Assembly (NCBI GenBank): GCA_002414905.1
Contig: DIAY01000284.1
Location: 8,439-72,438, forward strand
DNA: 64,000 nucleotides
DNA from: Holophagales bacterium UBA5066
GTDB lineage: Bacteria > Acidobacteriota > Thermoanaerobaculia > UBA5066
Direction: 5' to 3'
The notes under the pieces were generated by a model. The model ran no database searches, was not told the DNA's origin, and saw only the letters and a list, made by a program, of their open reading frames with translations. Shown here one piece after another: positions 34,575 to 43,159 of this stretch. Position numbers and translations under genes: made by a program. Each line of letters starts with the position of its first letter. Position 1 is the stretch's first letter.

Positions 34575-35774
34575 TCAGCGGGCCACGGTGAGGATCGTCC
34601 CGATCTCCTCGGGGGAACGCCCGACGATGGCCTGGAAATGACCCCGGTCCGTCGCCCCTTCGGTAATCATGAGAAGAACGGTCTTGTCCGGCCCCAGGAG
34701 GCCGCTGTCGCGGAACTCGGCTGTAGAGCCGTCGCCGTGGAGCGCGGCGAGCGTTCCGAGCGCGGCCGCCCCGGTTTCCCCGGCGACGACTCCCGCGTCC
34801 GCAAGCCCTCTCATTGCCTCGCGCGCCCGCTCATCTCCGATGGAGACCATCCAGTCCACTCCCGTCGAGACTCTCGGCCAGGCGACGGGCGAGGGGAGTC
34901 CGCAATTGAGGCCGACCATGATGGAGCGGTGCGGCCCGGGGACGGCCGTCATCTCTCCCGCCCGCGCCGACACCTGGATGCAGTTCGCATCCGCCGGCTC
35001 CACGCCGACGAGAGCACCCTTCCAGGGACGGCTCCGGTAGTAGCTCACGGCGGCCGCCATGAAGGCGCCGACCCCCATCGGGACGACGACGACATCCGGC
35101 GCGCCGATTCCCGCGGCCGCGAGCGCCTGCTCGATCTCCATGAAGATCGTCGTGTAGCCGTCGACGACCCGCCGGGGTGTCACGTCGTAGCCGGGCCAGG
35201 AGGTGTCGGAGATGACGAGGCACTTGTCGCTCGCCTCTTCCGCGGAAAGGGCGACGGCGGCGTCGTAGTCGCCGTCGACGACGGTCACCTCGGCCCCCTC
35301 GTTCTGGATCGCGTGGATCCGGGCGGGGACCGTCCCGGCAGGGACGAAGATCCGGCACCCGAACCCGAGGAGGCGAGCCATGAAGGCGACCGCGCGACCG
35401 TGGTTTCCGTCGGTCGCCGCCGCCAGCGAGAAGGGACGGAGGTAGCCGATGCGGCGCGAGAGGTCGTTGATGTTCGCCCAGGGCTCCGGATCGAATCCGA
35501 GATGGTCGCAGAGCGCCCGGTAGGTCGCCCAGGACGCGCCGAGGATCTTGAAGCTCGGCAAGCCGAGCCTCTGCGTTTCCGCCTTCACCAGAACACGTCC
35601 CACGCCGTAGCGGTGGGCGAGCTCCGGACAGTCATAGAGAGTCGTGGCGCGGTACGCGGGCATTCGCCGATGGAACGTCCAGACCGAGGGGTCCGGAACC
35701 GGCCAGCGGGTCTCGGGTCTGGCGAGCGGGTTTCGGAGGAGCGTTGCCTCCGGGGAGAGGGTCGTGGCGTTCAT
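34575..35774 (-). CDS. dpaL: Diaminopropionate ammonia-lyase
   Basis: 399 residues, matching E. coli YgeX length. It is a fold-type II PLP enzyme that splits 2,3-diaminopropionate to pyruvate and two ammonia. The Schiff-base Lys is in SFKILGASWATYRAL, with TDGNHGRAVAFMARLLG, VVVPMGVGAF (PLP phosphate loop) and VGLNCGLPSPVAWP. ATG 35774 has a clear GGAGGCTGAAAT. In the cluster it would supply pyruvate and ammonia as end products of purine-ring carbon breakdown. Confidence 0.94.
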   Translation of the reverse strand: MNATTLSPEATLLRNPLARPETRWPVPDPSVWTFHRRMPAYRATTLYDCPELAHRYGVGRVLVKAETQRLGLPSFKILGASWATYRALCDHLGFDPEPWANINDLSRRIGYLRPFSLAAATDGNHGRAVAFMARLLGFGCRIFVPAGTVPARIHAIQNEGAEVTVVDGDYDAAVALSAEEASDKCLVISDTSWPGYDVTPRRVVDGYTTIFMEIEQALAAAGIGAPDVVVVPMGVGAFMAAAVSYYRSRPWKGALVGVEPADANCIQVSARAGEMTAVPGPHRSIMVGLNCGLPSPVAWPRVSTGVDWMVSIGDERAREAMRGLADAGVVAGETGAAALGTLAALHGDGSTAEFRDSGLLGPDKTVLLMITEGATDRGHFQAIVGRSPEEIGTILTVAR

Positions 35775-35797
35775 ATTTCAGCCTCCGGGAGTCGGGG

Positions 35798-36742
35798 TCA
35801 GGGGACGACGTGGGTACCGGTCTTTCCGGCGAAGGCGAGGCTCAGGTGCGCGGGGTCGGTGATGATCGCCTCGCGGCCGCCTCCCTCGAGGAACGCGATG
35901 ACGGCCTGGATCTTGGGGAGCATGCTCCCCGGCTTGAAGTGCCCCTCGGCGACGTAGCGTTTCGCCTCGGCGACCGTCATCCGGTCGACGTCGATCTGGT
36001 TCGGCTTTCCGAAGTTCAGGCAGACCTTCTCGACGGCCGTCGAGATGACGAGGAGCTCGGCGCCCAGCTGGCGCGCCAGGAGGCTCGAAGCGTGGTCCTT
36101 GTCGATGACCGCGGAGGCGCCCGTGAGGTTCCCGTCGGCATCGGCGACGACCGCGATTCCCCCTCCCCCCGCCGCCACGACGACGAAGCCGGCGTCGAGG
36201 AGGCTCTTCACGGCGTTGAGCTCGAGGATCGCCTTCGGGACGGGCGAGGCGACGACGCGGCGCCAGCCGCGCCCGGAGTCCTCGACGACGTCCCAGCCGT
36301 CCACCGCGCGGTGGTGGTCGGCCTGCTCCTTCGTCAGGAACGAGCCGATCGGCTTGTTCGGCTTCGCGAACGCGGGGTCCCCGCGGTCGACGAGACACTG
36401 CGTGACGACGGTGGCCGCGCCCTTTTCGATACCGAGTTTTCGGAACTCGTTGTACAGCGCGAGCTGGATGTGGTAGCCGATCGCCCCCTGCGTGTCCGCC
36501 ACGCAGGAGTCGAGAGGAACCATGTGGAGCTCCTTCAGTGCGAGCTCGGAGCGGCGCAGGATGAATCCGACCTGGGGCCCGTTGCCGTGCGTGATGACGA
36601 GGCGCAGGTCGCCGTCCGCCAGGAGCGGCGCGACGTGCCGGCACGTCTGGGCGGCCGCCAGGTACTGGTCGGGGACGGTCTGGTGTTCCTTGTCGGTGAT
36701 GAGCGAGTTGCCACCGATGGCGATGACGGCCGTCCTGGTCAC
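35798..36742 (-). CDS. arcC: Carbamate kinase
   Basis: 314 residues with the amino-acid-kinase fold: IGGNSLI, THGNGPQVGFIL, VVAAGGGGIAV, DKDHASSLLARQLGAELLVI and FGKPNQIDVDRM are all characteristic. It transfers phosphate from carbamoyl phosphate to ADP, the substrate-level phosphorylation step of this cluster (YqeA in E. coli). GTG 36742 follows AGGAGGAGACTCAC. With ygeW upstream it forms a carbamoyl-transfer to ATP module. Confidence 0.95.
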   Translation of the reverse strand: MTRTAVIAIGGNSLITDKEHQTVPDQYLAAAQTCRHVAPLLADGDLRLVITHGNGPQVGFILRRSELALKELHMVPLDSCVADTQGAIGYHIQLALYNEFRKLGIEKGAATVVTQCLVDRGDPAFAKPNKPIGSFLTKEQADHHRAVDGWDVVEDSGRGWRRVVASPVPKAILELNAVKSLLDAGFVVVAAGGGGIAVVADADGNLTGASAVIDKDHASSLLARQLGAELLVISTAVEKVCLNFGKPNQIDVDRMTVAEAKRYVAEGHFKPGSMLPKIQAVIAFLEGGGREAIITDPAHLSLAFAGKTGTHVVP

Positions 36743-36809
36743 GTGAGTCTCCTCCTGTCGGCGCAGCCGGCGGCCGCGCGCTGTTTCCGGCGAAGAGAGC
36801 CGGTCCTGC

Positions 36810-38135
36810 TCAGAACCGCTCCCAGAGGGCCGCGGCGAGCCGGCGGCTCTCGGCGGCGAGGGCGGCCTCGTCGAGGTCGAGCTCGAGCTTCCGGCCGTGC
36901 ATCAGGACCCGGCCGCCGCAGATCGTCGTGTCGACGCTCGCCTGCGAGATTCCGTAGACGAGATGCCCGAGGACGGTCGAGTCGTTCAAAGGCGTCGGAG
37001 CGTGGTAGTCGACGAGGATGACGTCGGCCGCGGCCCCCGCGGACAAAGTGCCGATGGGGAACCCCCAGAGGGTCGAGGCGATCCTCGGGTTCTGGACGAA
37101 GAGCGCGCCCGTCAGCTCCATGAAGCCGCAGCTCGGGTTCTCCTGCTTCAGGTGCTGCGCCCAGAGGCCGACCCGAAGCTCCTCGAGCATGCCGACCGTC
37201 ATCGCGTCGGTCCCGAGCCCGACGGGGACGCCGCGCGAAACCAGCCCGAGGACGTCCGTGATGCCGACGGCGTTGTTGAGATTCGACTGGGGGTTCGTGA
37301 CGACCCAGGCTCCGCTCGCGGCGAGGAGGTCCTTGTCCGCGTCGTCGCAGTGGACGGCGTGGGCGGCGATGCTCCCGGCGCGAAGGATCCGATGGTCCAC
37401 GAGTCTTTTCGCCGGGGTCTTTCCGTACTTCGTCCGGTTCGCTTCGACGTCGGAAGCGGCCTCGGCGACGTGGACGTGGAAGCCGATGCCGAGGTCCTGC
37501 CCCATCCGGGCCGCCTTCGCGAGCGTCTCGTCGGACAGCGTGAATGCCGCGTGGAGGCCGAAGAGGGCGCGCAGCTGCGGGTCGTTCGCCGCGGCGCACT
37601 CGCGAGCGAAGGCGGCGTTCTCCGCGAGGCCTTCCTCGGTCACGGCGGCGCCGTCGCGGTCCGAGACCTCGTAACAGAGGCAGGAACGAAGCCCCGTCTC
37701 CTTCACGGCCTTCGCGATTCTGCCGAGCGATCCTCTGATCGCTCCGGGGCTCGCGTGGTGGTCGACGAGGGTCGTCGTCCCCTTCCGGATCGCGTCGAGG
37801 AGCATCACCTTCGCGCTCACCTCGACGTCATCGAGGGAGAGCTTCCGGTCGAGGCGCCACCAGAGGTTCTCGAGAACCTCCTGGAAGCTCGCGCTCGGCG
37901 CGGCCTTCCCGAGGCCGCGCACGAGCGTCGAGTAGAAGTGCATGTGCGCGTTGACGAGACCCGGAAGGACGAGCTTGCCCCGGGCGTCGAGAACGCGATC
38001 GAAGGGGCCCGGGATCTCCTCCGCCGGGGCGATCCGCGCGATGCGGTCCCCCTCGAGAAGGAGGGCCTGCCCTTCGAGGACCCGGCAGGGATTCCCGAAG
38101 GTGACGAGAGTGCCGTTTCGGATCAGGAGCCGCAT
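36810..38135 (-). CDS. ssnA: SsnA family aminohydrolase
   Basis: 441 residues. Amidohydrolase metal motif LVNAHMHFYSTLVRGLG, then HVHVAEA (His), AAHAVHCDDAD (His) and the metal Asp in LGTDAMTVGM. The full-length similarity pattern is that of SsnA, a family found almost only beside selenium-linked Mo hydroxylases; substrate not proven, with purine- or guanidine-derived amines proposed. ATG 38135 is preferred because GGAGGT lies 5 nt upstream; an ATG four codons earlier overlaps that ribosome site. The gap to arcC is 67 bp. Confidence 0.92.
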   Translation of the reverse strand: MRLLIRNGTLVTFGNPCRVLEGQALLLEGDRIARIAPAEEIPGPFDRVLDARGKLVLPGLVNAHMHFYSTLVRGLGKAAPSASFQEVLENLWWRLDRKLSLDDVEVSAKVMLLDAIRKGTTTLVDHHASPGAIRGSLGRIAKAVKETGLRSCLCYEVSDRDGAAVTEEGLAENAAFARECAAANDPQLRALFGLHAAFTLSDETLAKAARMGQDLGIGFHVHVAEAASDVEANRTKYGKTPAKRLVDHRILRAGSIAAHAVHCDDADKDLLAASGAWVVTNPQSNLNNAVGITDVLGLVSRGVPVGLGTDAMTVGMLEELRVGLWAQHLKQENPSCGFMELTGALFVQNPRIASTLWGFPIGTLSAGAAADVILVDYHAPTPLNDSTVLGHLVYGISQASVDTTICGGRVLMHGRKLELDLDEAALAAESRRLAAALWERF

Positions 38136-38172
38136 CGGGACCTCCATTTCGAGAGAAGAGGGGCCTCGGGGG

Positions 38173-39630
38173 TCACCCGAGGCCGACCTGGGCGTTGAAC
38201 TCCTCGATGAGCCGGTCGAAGTGGACGACCTCCTCCTCGAAGAGCTGGCGCCAGTATTCCGGGTCCCACTGGGCCTGGATCTCCTCGTAGGTCTTCCCCT
38301 GCTGCTCGACCCACGTGTAGTACTTCAGGTTGTGGATCGCCTTGCGGTCCTGATAGCTCAGCTCCTTGAAATAGTCGACGGACTGGCGCTCGAGGCTTCC
38401 GGCGGAGGTCCGCGCCGCGTCGATCGCCGTGAAGGGGCCGCGCTCGGCCGTCAGCTCCGCGAGGCGCGAGAGATACAGCTCCGCGCTGTCGGTGAAGACG
38501 GTCATGACGACGTCGTTCTCGTCGAGCTCCCAGTACTTCGCGGCCTTGATGGCCGCGAGGAGGTTGCAGATGCAGCTGATGCCGAGGAGGTCGAGCTTCC
38601 CGACGGCGTCGTCGGCGGCTCCGATCGCGACGAGGAACTCCCGGCCTGCCGGCTCGTTGAAGAGCCGGAGGAGGCGCATGCAGTCCTCGTCGTCGATGGC
38701 AGCCACGGCGTCGGTGCTTCTCGCGTTGTGGACCCAGGGGACGTGCTTGTCGCCGATTCCCTCGATCCGGTGCCCTCCGAAGCCGTTCATGAGAAGGGTG
38801 GGACACTGGAGGGCCTCGGTGGCGACGGTCTTCATTCCCGGGAACTTCGTCTTCAGGTAGTCGCCCGCGGCGATCGTTCCCGCGCTGCCGGTCGCGCTGA
38901 TCCAGGCTGCGAGGCGCGCCTTCGGCCCGCGCACCGCGGCGTAGGCCTCCTCGACGGCGGGGCCGGTCACGTTGTAGTGCCAGATCGGGTTTCCGAACTC
39001 GTCGAACTGGTTGAAGATGACGTTAGTCGGGTCGTTCTTGAGCTCCCAGCACTTGTCGTAGATCTCCTTGACGTTGCTCTCGCATCCCGGAGTCGCGATG
39101 ACCTCGGCCCCGATCTCGCGAAGCCAGTCGAAGCGCTCCTGGGACATCTCCCGGGGGAGGATCGCGACGGAGTGGCAGCCGAGGATCGCCGAGTCGAACG
39201 CGCCGCCGCGGCAGTAGTTCCCGGTCGACGGCCAGACGGCCTTGTGCTTCTCGGGGTCGAACTCACCGCTGACGAGGCGGGGTACGAGGCAGGCGAACGC
39301 CGCGCCGACCTTGTGGGCGCCGGTGGGGAAGTACTTCCCGACGAGCCCTACGATCCGTGCCTTCACGCCGGTGATCTCCTTCGGGATCTCGAGGTAGTTC
39401 GGTCCGCCGAAGAGGCCGGTCTCGTGGTCGTTCTTCCAGGTGATCCGGAAGAGGTTCGCCGGGTCGACGTCCCAGAGGCCGACCCCCTCGAGCCGCTTCT
39501 TCTGAGCCTGAGGGATCAGCTCCGGATCCCGCATCTGCCTGAAGGTCGGGATGACGATCCCGCGCTCCCGGCAGCGCCTGGCCGTCCGCTGCCGGACTTC
39601 CGTGTCGATGGTCTTGACGATGCGCGACAT
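38173..39630 (-). CDS. PLP-dependent enzyme (tryptophan-synthase-beta/cysteine-synthase fold) in purine cluster
   Basis: 485 residues, fold-type II PLP protein. PLP lysine region FPTGAHKVGAAFACLVPRL, the Asn strand PSTGNYCRGGAFDSAILG, and a phosphate loop ISATGSAGTIAAGDYL are visible. It is distinct from the dpaL product 2.4 kb downstream and longer than cysteine synthase. ATG 39630 has GAGGAG about 8 nt upstream. Genes like it accompany ygeW/dpaL sets in other bacteria, but no activity is established to my knowledge. A beta-elimination or beta-replacement reaction on a purine-derived amino acid is a reasonable guess. Confidence 0.82.
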   Translation of the reverse strand: MSRIVKTIDTEVRQRTARRCRERGIVIPTFRQMRDPELIPQAQKKRLEGVGLWDVDPANLFRITWKNDHETGLFGGPNYLEIPKEITGVKARIVGLVGKYFPTGAHKVGAAFACLVPRLVSGEFDPEKHKAVWPSTGNYCRGGAFDSAILGCHSVAILPREMSQERFDWLREIGAEVIATPGCESNVKEIYDKCWELKNDPTNVIFNQFDEFGNPIWHYNVTGPAVEEAYAAVRGPKARLAAWISATGSAGTIAAGDYLKTKFPGMKTVATEALQCPTLLMNGFGGHRIEGIGDKHVPWVHNARSTDAVAAIDDEDCMRLLRLFNEPAGREFLVAIGAADDAVGKLDLLGISCICNLLAAIKAAKYWELDENDVVMTVFTDSAELYLSRLAELTAERGPFTAIDAARTSAGSLERQSVDYFKELSYQDRKAIHNLKYYTWVEQQGKTYEEIQAQWDPEYWRQLFEEEVVHFDRLIEEFNAQVGLG

Positions 39631-39641
39631 GACGCGGCTCC

Positions 39642-40835
39642 TCAGATGCTCAGCTGCCGGCCGCGGGCGACGATCTCGTCGAGCTTCGCAGCGGGGTCGG
39701 CGATCCGCTCGAGGAACATGAGGGCGCTGATGACGAACGGCTTGTAGGCCGCCTCCTGGTAGGTCGGGATCCGATACTGCTCGAAAACGTCGGCGCTCAC
39801 CTCGCCCGCCTTGCAGCTGACGTCGGTGATGTCGGCCGGGAGGCAGTGCATGTAGAGGGCCTTCCCGCCCTTCGTCAGGTTCATCTTCGCCCGGTCGCAC
39901 TCCCAGCTCGTGAACTTCGCGTTGTTCGCCAGGCACTCCTTCTCGAGCGTCTTCAGGCCGTCCTTGTCGCCCTTGTTCAGGAGCTCGGTCCGGCGGCCCA
40001 TGACTTCGTAGGGGGCCCACGACTTCGGGTAGACGATGTCGGCGTCCTTGAAGGCCGCCTCCATGCTGTTGCCGACCACGAGCTTCCCGCCTGTAGCGGC
40101 GGCGTTCTTCTTCGCAACCTCGATGACGTCCGGGATCAGCCCGTAGCCCTCGGGGTAGGCGAGGCTCACCTCCATCCCGAAGCGGGACATGAGGCCGATG
40201 ATTCCCTGCGGCACGGAGAGCGGCTTGCCGTAGCTCGGGCTGTAGGCCCAGGTCATCGCGAGCTTTTTCCCCTTCAGGTTCTCGAGGCTGCCGAAGTGCT
40301 CCTTCAGCCAGGCGAGGTCGGCGAGCGACTGCGTCGGATGGTCGATGTCGCACTGGAGGTTGATGAGGCTCGGGCGCCGGTGGAGGACCCCCTGCTTCGT
40401 CCCGTCGGTGAGGGCGTCGCCGACCTCGCGCATGTACGAGTTCCCCGCTCCGAGGAACATGTCGTCGCGGATGCCGATGACCTCGGTGAGGAAGGAGATC
40501 ATGTTCGCCGTTTCGCGCACCGTCTCGCCGTGGGCGATCTGGCTCTTCTGCTCGTCGAGGTCGGCCAGCGACAGGCCGAGCGCGCTCGCGGCCGAGGCGA
40601 AGGAGAAGCGGGTCCGGGTGGAGTTGTCGCGGAAGATCGAGATCGCCAGACCGGTGTCGAAGGCGCGGTAGGAGTACCCCTCCTGGTGGAGGCGCTTGAA
40701 GGTCGCCGCCAGCGTCAGGATCGCCTTGATCTGGTCTTCGGGGTGCTCCCAGGTGAGGAGGAAGTCCTTCTGGAAGAGGTCGGACTTGACGCTCTTGAAC
40801 TCGGTGGCGAGATCGAGGATCGCTTTGGACGGCAT
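39642..40835 (-). CDS. ygeW: YgeW family knotted carbamoyltransferase
   Basis: 397 residues. The carbamoyl-phosphate motif is ISIFRDNSTRTRFSFASAA (Ser72-Arg76 = STRTR), and the second carbamoyl-phosphate loop is MHCLPADITD. The long inserted loops, including DQ.KSQIAHGETVRETANMISFLTEV and the region TWAYSPSYGKP, are typical of the knotted YgeW type rather than OTCase or ATCase. Its natural acceptor is unknown; in the cluster it may run backwards, releasing carbamoyl phosphate from a ureido acid for carbamate kinase. It is 11 bp from the PLP gene. Confidence 0.93.
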   Translation of the reverse strand: MPSKAILDLATEFKSVKSDLFQKDFLLTWEHPEDQIKAILTLAATFKRLHQEGYSYRAFDTGLAISIFRDNSTRTRFSFASAASALGLSLADLDEQKSQIAHGETVRETANMISFLTEVIGIRDDMFLGAGNSYMREVGDALTDGTKQGVLHRRPSLINLQCDIDHPTQSLADLAWLKEHFGSLENLKGKKLAMTWAYSPSYGKPLSVPQGIIGLMSRFGMEVSLAYPEGYGLIPDVIEVAKKNAAATGGKLVVGNSMEAAFKDADIVYPKSWAPYEVMGRRTELLNKGDKDGLKTLEKECLANNAKFTSWECDRAKMNLTKGGKALYMHCLPADITDVSCKAGEVSADVFEQYRIPTYQEAAYKPFVISALMFLERIADPAAKLDEIVARGRQLSI

Positions 40836-40856
40836 GGCGTTCTCCTTCGTTTCTGC

Positions 40857-42206
40857 TCAGTCGTGATGAGGATGGAACTGTCCCCGACGCACGCCGCCGT
40901 CGACGAGCCCGCCGTCCGTGACGACGGTCTCCCCGTGGACGAGGACGTGGCGAAGGGCAAGTGTCGATGTGAAGCCCGGGAAGGCGTCGTACGCGTCGCT
41001 CTCGGTTCCACGGACGGGGCGCTCGGGCCCGTTCGGGTCGAGGACGACGACGTCGGCATCGTGGCCGGGGCGAAGCGCCCCCTTCCGGCTGTCGAGCCCG
41101 AGGCGGGCGGCGGGGTTCCGCGAGAGGAGGAGCGACACCTCGGCAGCGGCCCGGTCCGGGTTGTCCCCCCAGAGCTTCCAGGCGTGGTGGAGAAGGCCGC
41201 CGACGCCGGGGAGCCCGTTTGCAACGGTCCGGATGTCCTTGCCGTCCCAGTCGTCCTTGTCGGCCTTCCGGAAGGCGCAGTGGTCCGTCGCGAGGAGGTC
41301 GAAGACCCCCTCGCGCGCGAGCTCGCGGAAACGGGCCCTCTCGCCGCGGAGCGGGGGAGAGCAGAGCCAGCGGTGGCCGTCGGGGCGGTCGAGCCAGCCC
41401 TCGTCGAGCCAGAGGTACTGGGGGCAGGTCTCGCAGGTGACGTCCTGTCGCTCGCGCGCCGCGCGGATCCTCTCCGCGGCGGCGACGGTCGAGACGTGGA
41501 CGACGTGAAGCGGGACGGCGCAACGCTGTGCGAGGTCGAGGAGAGCCTCGACCGAGGCGACCTCGGCCGCTTCCGGCCGGAGCCTTGCGTGGGAGGAGGC
41601 ACGGGAGAGGTCGAGGGCGGAGGAGTCGACCGATTCGAGAAGTGCGTCGTCCTCGCAGTGGAGGAGAAAGCGGACGCCGAGTGGCCCGAGGCGCCGGAAC
41701 AGCTCCTCGAGACGGGCCTGGTCGGAGAAGAGCCCGGCGCCACGGTACGTCGTGTAGAGCTTGAACGTGCGGTGGCCCGCACGGACGAGCTCCTCCATCT
41801 CCTGCCAGTCGGCCGGCTCGAATCGCGTCGGCGTCAGGTGCCACGCGACATCGACGTGGCACTTCCCCTCGGCGCGAGAGTGAACCGTGCGGAGCGCGTC
41901 GCCGAGCGACTCGCCGGAGCCCTGCGTGACGAAGGTGCAGAGCGTCGTGACGCCGTTTTTCACGGCGACACGGGTGCCGCTCTCGTAGTCGTCGGCGAGC
42001 TCGAATCGGCCGATCCGGTCGGCCACGTGAACGTGGAAGTCGACGAGTCCGGGGAGGACGAAGCAGTCGGAGGCGTCGACGACACGGTCCACAGGGCCGA
42101 GGCCGCGGCGGCCGACAGCGGAAACACGCCCCTCCTCGAGGAGGAGGTCCGTCGCCTCGACGCGGCCTTCGGAGGCCACCCGGCCGTTCCTGACGAGGGT
42201 TCTCAA
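40857..42206 (-). CDS. hyuA: Dihydropyrimidinase/hydantoinase-type cyclic amidohydrolase
   Basis: 449 residues. The binuclear metal site reads VDFHVHVADRIG (HxH), the carbamylated Lys in RTFKLYTTYRGAG, LLHCEDD and LHVVHVST for the two later His, and Asp in LLATDHCAF. This layout is that of D-hydantoinase/dihydropyrimidinase. The start is TTG 42206, which gives a natural LVRNGRVA strand and has GCAGGAGA upstream; no ATG/GTG in range fits. In the pathway it would open a cyclic ureide formed after purine-ring cleavage. Confidence 0.9.
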   Translation of the reverse strand: MRTLVRNGRVASEGRVEATDLLLEEGRVSAVGRRGLGPVDRVVDASDCFVLPGLVDFHVHVADRIGRFELADDYESGTRVAVKNGVTTLCTFVTQGSGESLGDALRTVHSRAEGKCHVDVAWHLTPTRFEPADWQEMEELVRAGHRTFKLYTTYRGAGLFSDQARLEELFRRLGPLGVRFLLHCEDDALLESVDSSALDLSRASSHARLRPEAAEVASVEALLDLAQRCAVPLHVVHVSTVAAAERIRAARERQDVTCETCPQYLWLDEGWLDRPDGHRWLCSPPLRGERARFRELAREGVFDLLATDHCAFRKADKDDWDGKDIRTVANGLPGVGGLLHHAWKLWGDNPDRAAAEVSLLLSRNPAARLGLDSRKGALRPGHDADVVVLDPNGPERPVRGTESDAYDAFPGFTSTLALRHVLVHGETVVTDGGLVDGGVRRGQFHPHHD

Positions 42207-42234
42207 TCGTGTCTCCTGCCGTCTGGGCGAAGGC

Positions 42235-43116
42235 TCAGAAGTGGATCTCGGCCTGGAAGGTCGGGGCGGAGGTCGTGTGGTTTGGTTTCGTGCTCGACGT
42301 GCCGGCAACCGGGATGGGCGAAGGGTTCCCGTACTTGTGGTACCAGAGCTCGTATCCCGGGCCCACCTGGATGGTCCCCTTCTTCACCCCGAGGAGCGAG
42401 CCGACATCGAACTGCCAGGTGATCCTCGAGAGGACCTCCGTCTCGGTCTCCACGCCGACGGCGTCCTTCCCCTTCGGGAGCGTGGCGTAGGCAAAGCCCT
42501 TGAACGTCGAGCCGACGTCCTTGCTCAGTGCGATCGGAAGGCCCCACGTGAGGTTGAACATCACCGTGCCGTCGAACTCGATGTCCTTCTGACCCGTGGC
42601 GGCGAACGCGTTGTGGGTCCACTCCTTGTAGTACCAGACGCCGAGGTCCGCGAAGCCCTTCTTCGGGTTGAGGTTCACAGTCGGGCCGACGACGATCATC
42701 CTCTTGCCGGGAGCGAATCCGGTGTTCTTCGAATTGAGGTCGGTTCCGACGGTCAACGCGACGTCGCGGACGAGTCCGCTCTTGATCCCGGCCTTGAAGG
42801 CCTTGTTCAGGCTGAACTGGTGGCGGTAGGTGACGTAGATCTCCTGGGCGCCGCCCGACGTCGCCCCGTTCGCGGGATCGTAGGAGTTCGACATCAGGAC
42901 GTCGACGTTCAGGAAGTTGCTTCCGAGCGAGTACCGGTTTGCAGTCGTGAACTGGACGACATTCTTGATGATGTCGTGGTCGATCGTCGGGTCGTTCACG
43001 TGATAGCAGTAGCGGTAGCCGACGAACATGTCGGACCACTCGGCGGCGGGAGCGGGGAGAGCGATTGCGAGGAGGAGTGCGGCGGGGGCGAGGAGGAGGC
43101 TCTTCGGGGCTTTCAT
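42235..43116 (-). CDS. Tsx-like outer-membrane nucleoside channel
   Basis: 293 residues. Signal peptide MKAPKSLLLAPAALLLAIALPAPAAEW, then a series of amphipathic strands (FVGYRYCYH, NVVQFTTANRYSLGSNFLNVDVLMSNS, GAQEIYVTYRHQFSL) and a terminal aromatic residue (FQAEIHF), the beta-barrel assembly signal. The N-terminal pattern resembles the Tsx/OmpK nucleoside-channel family. Located between hyuA and the nucleobase permease, it would let purines or nucleosides cross the outer membrane. ATG 43116 has CACGGGAGGACC upstream. Confidence 0.75.
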   Translation of the reverse strand: MKAPKSLLLAPAALLLAIALPAPAAEWSDMFVGYRYCYHVNDPTIDHDIIKNVVQFTTANRYSLGSNFLNVDVLMSNSYDPANGATSGGAQEIYVTYRHQFSLNKAFKAGIKSGLVRDVALTVGTDLNSKNTGFAPGKRMIVVGPTVNLNPKKGFADLGVWYYKEWTHNAFAATGQKDIEFDGTVMFNLTWGLPIALSKDVGSTFKGFAYATLPKGKDAVGVETETEVLSRITWQFDVGSLLGVKKGTIQVGPGYELWYHKYGNPSPIPVAGTSSTKPNHTTSAPTFQAEIHF

Positions 43117-43159
43117 CGGGGTCCTCCCGTGACCCGTTCGTCGAGAGAGGCCGTGGGGG

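Noticed and set aside
39631..41862. Extension of the PLP-enzyme frame to a 1229-codon ORF
   Set aside because: The upstream part is a shadow of ygeW and hyuA; ATG 39630 with its ribosome site begins the conserved protein.
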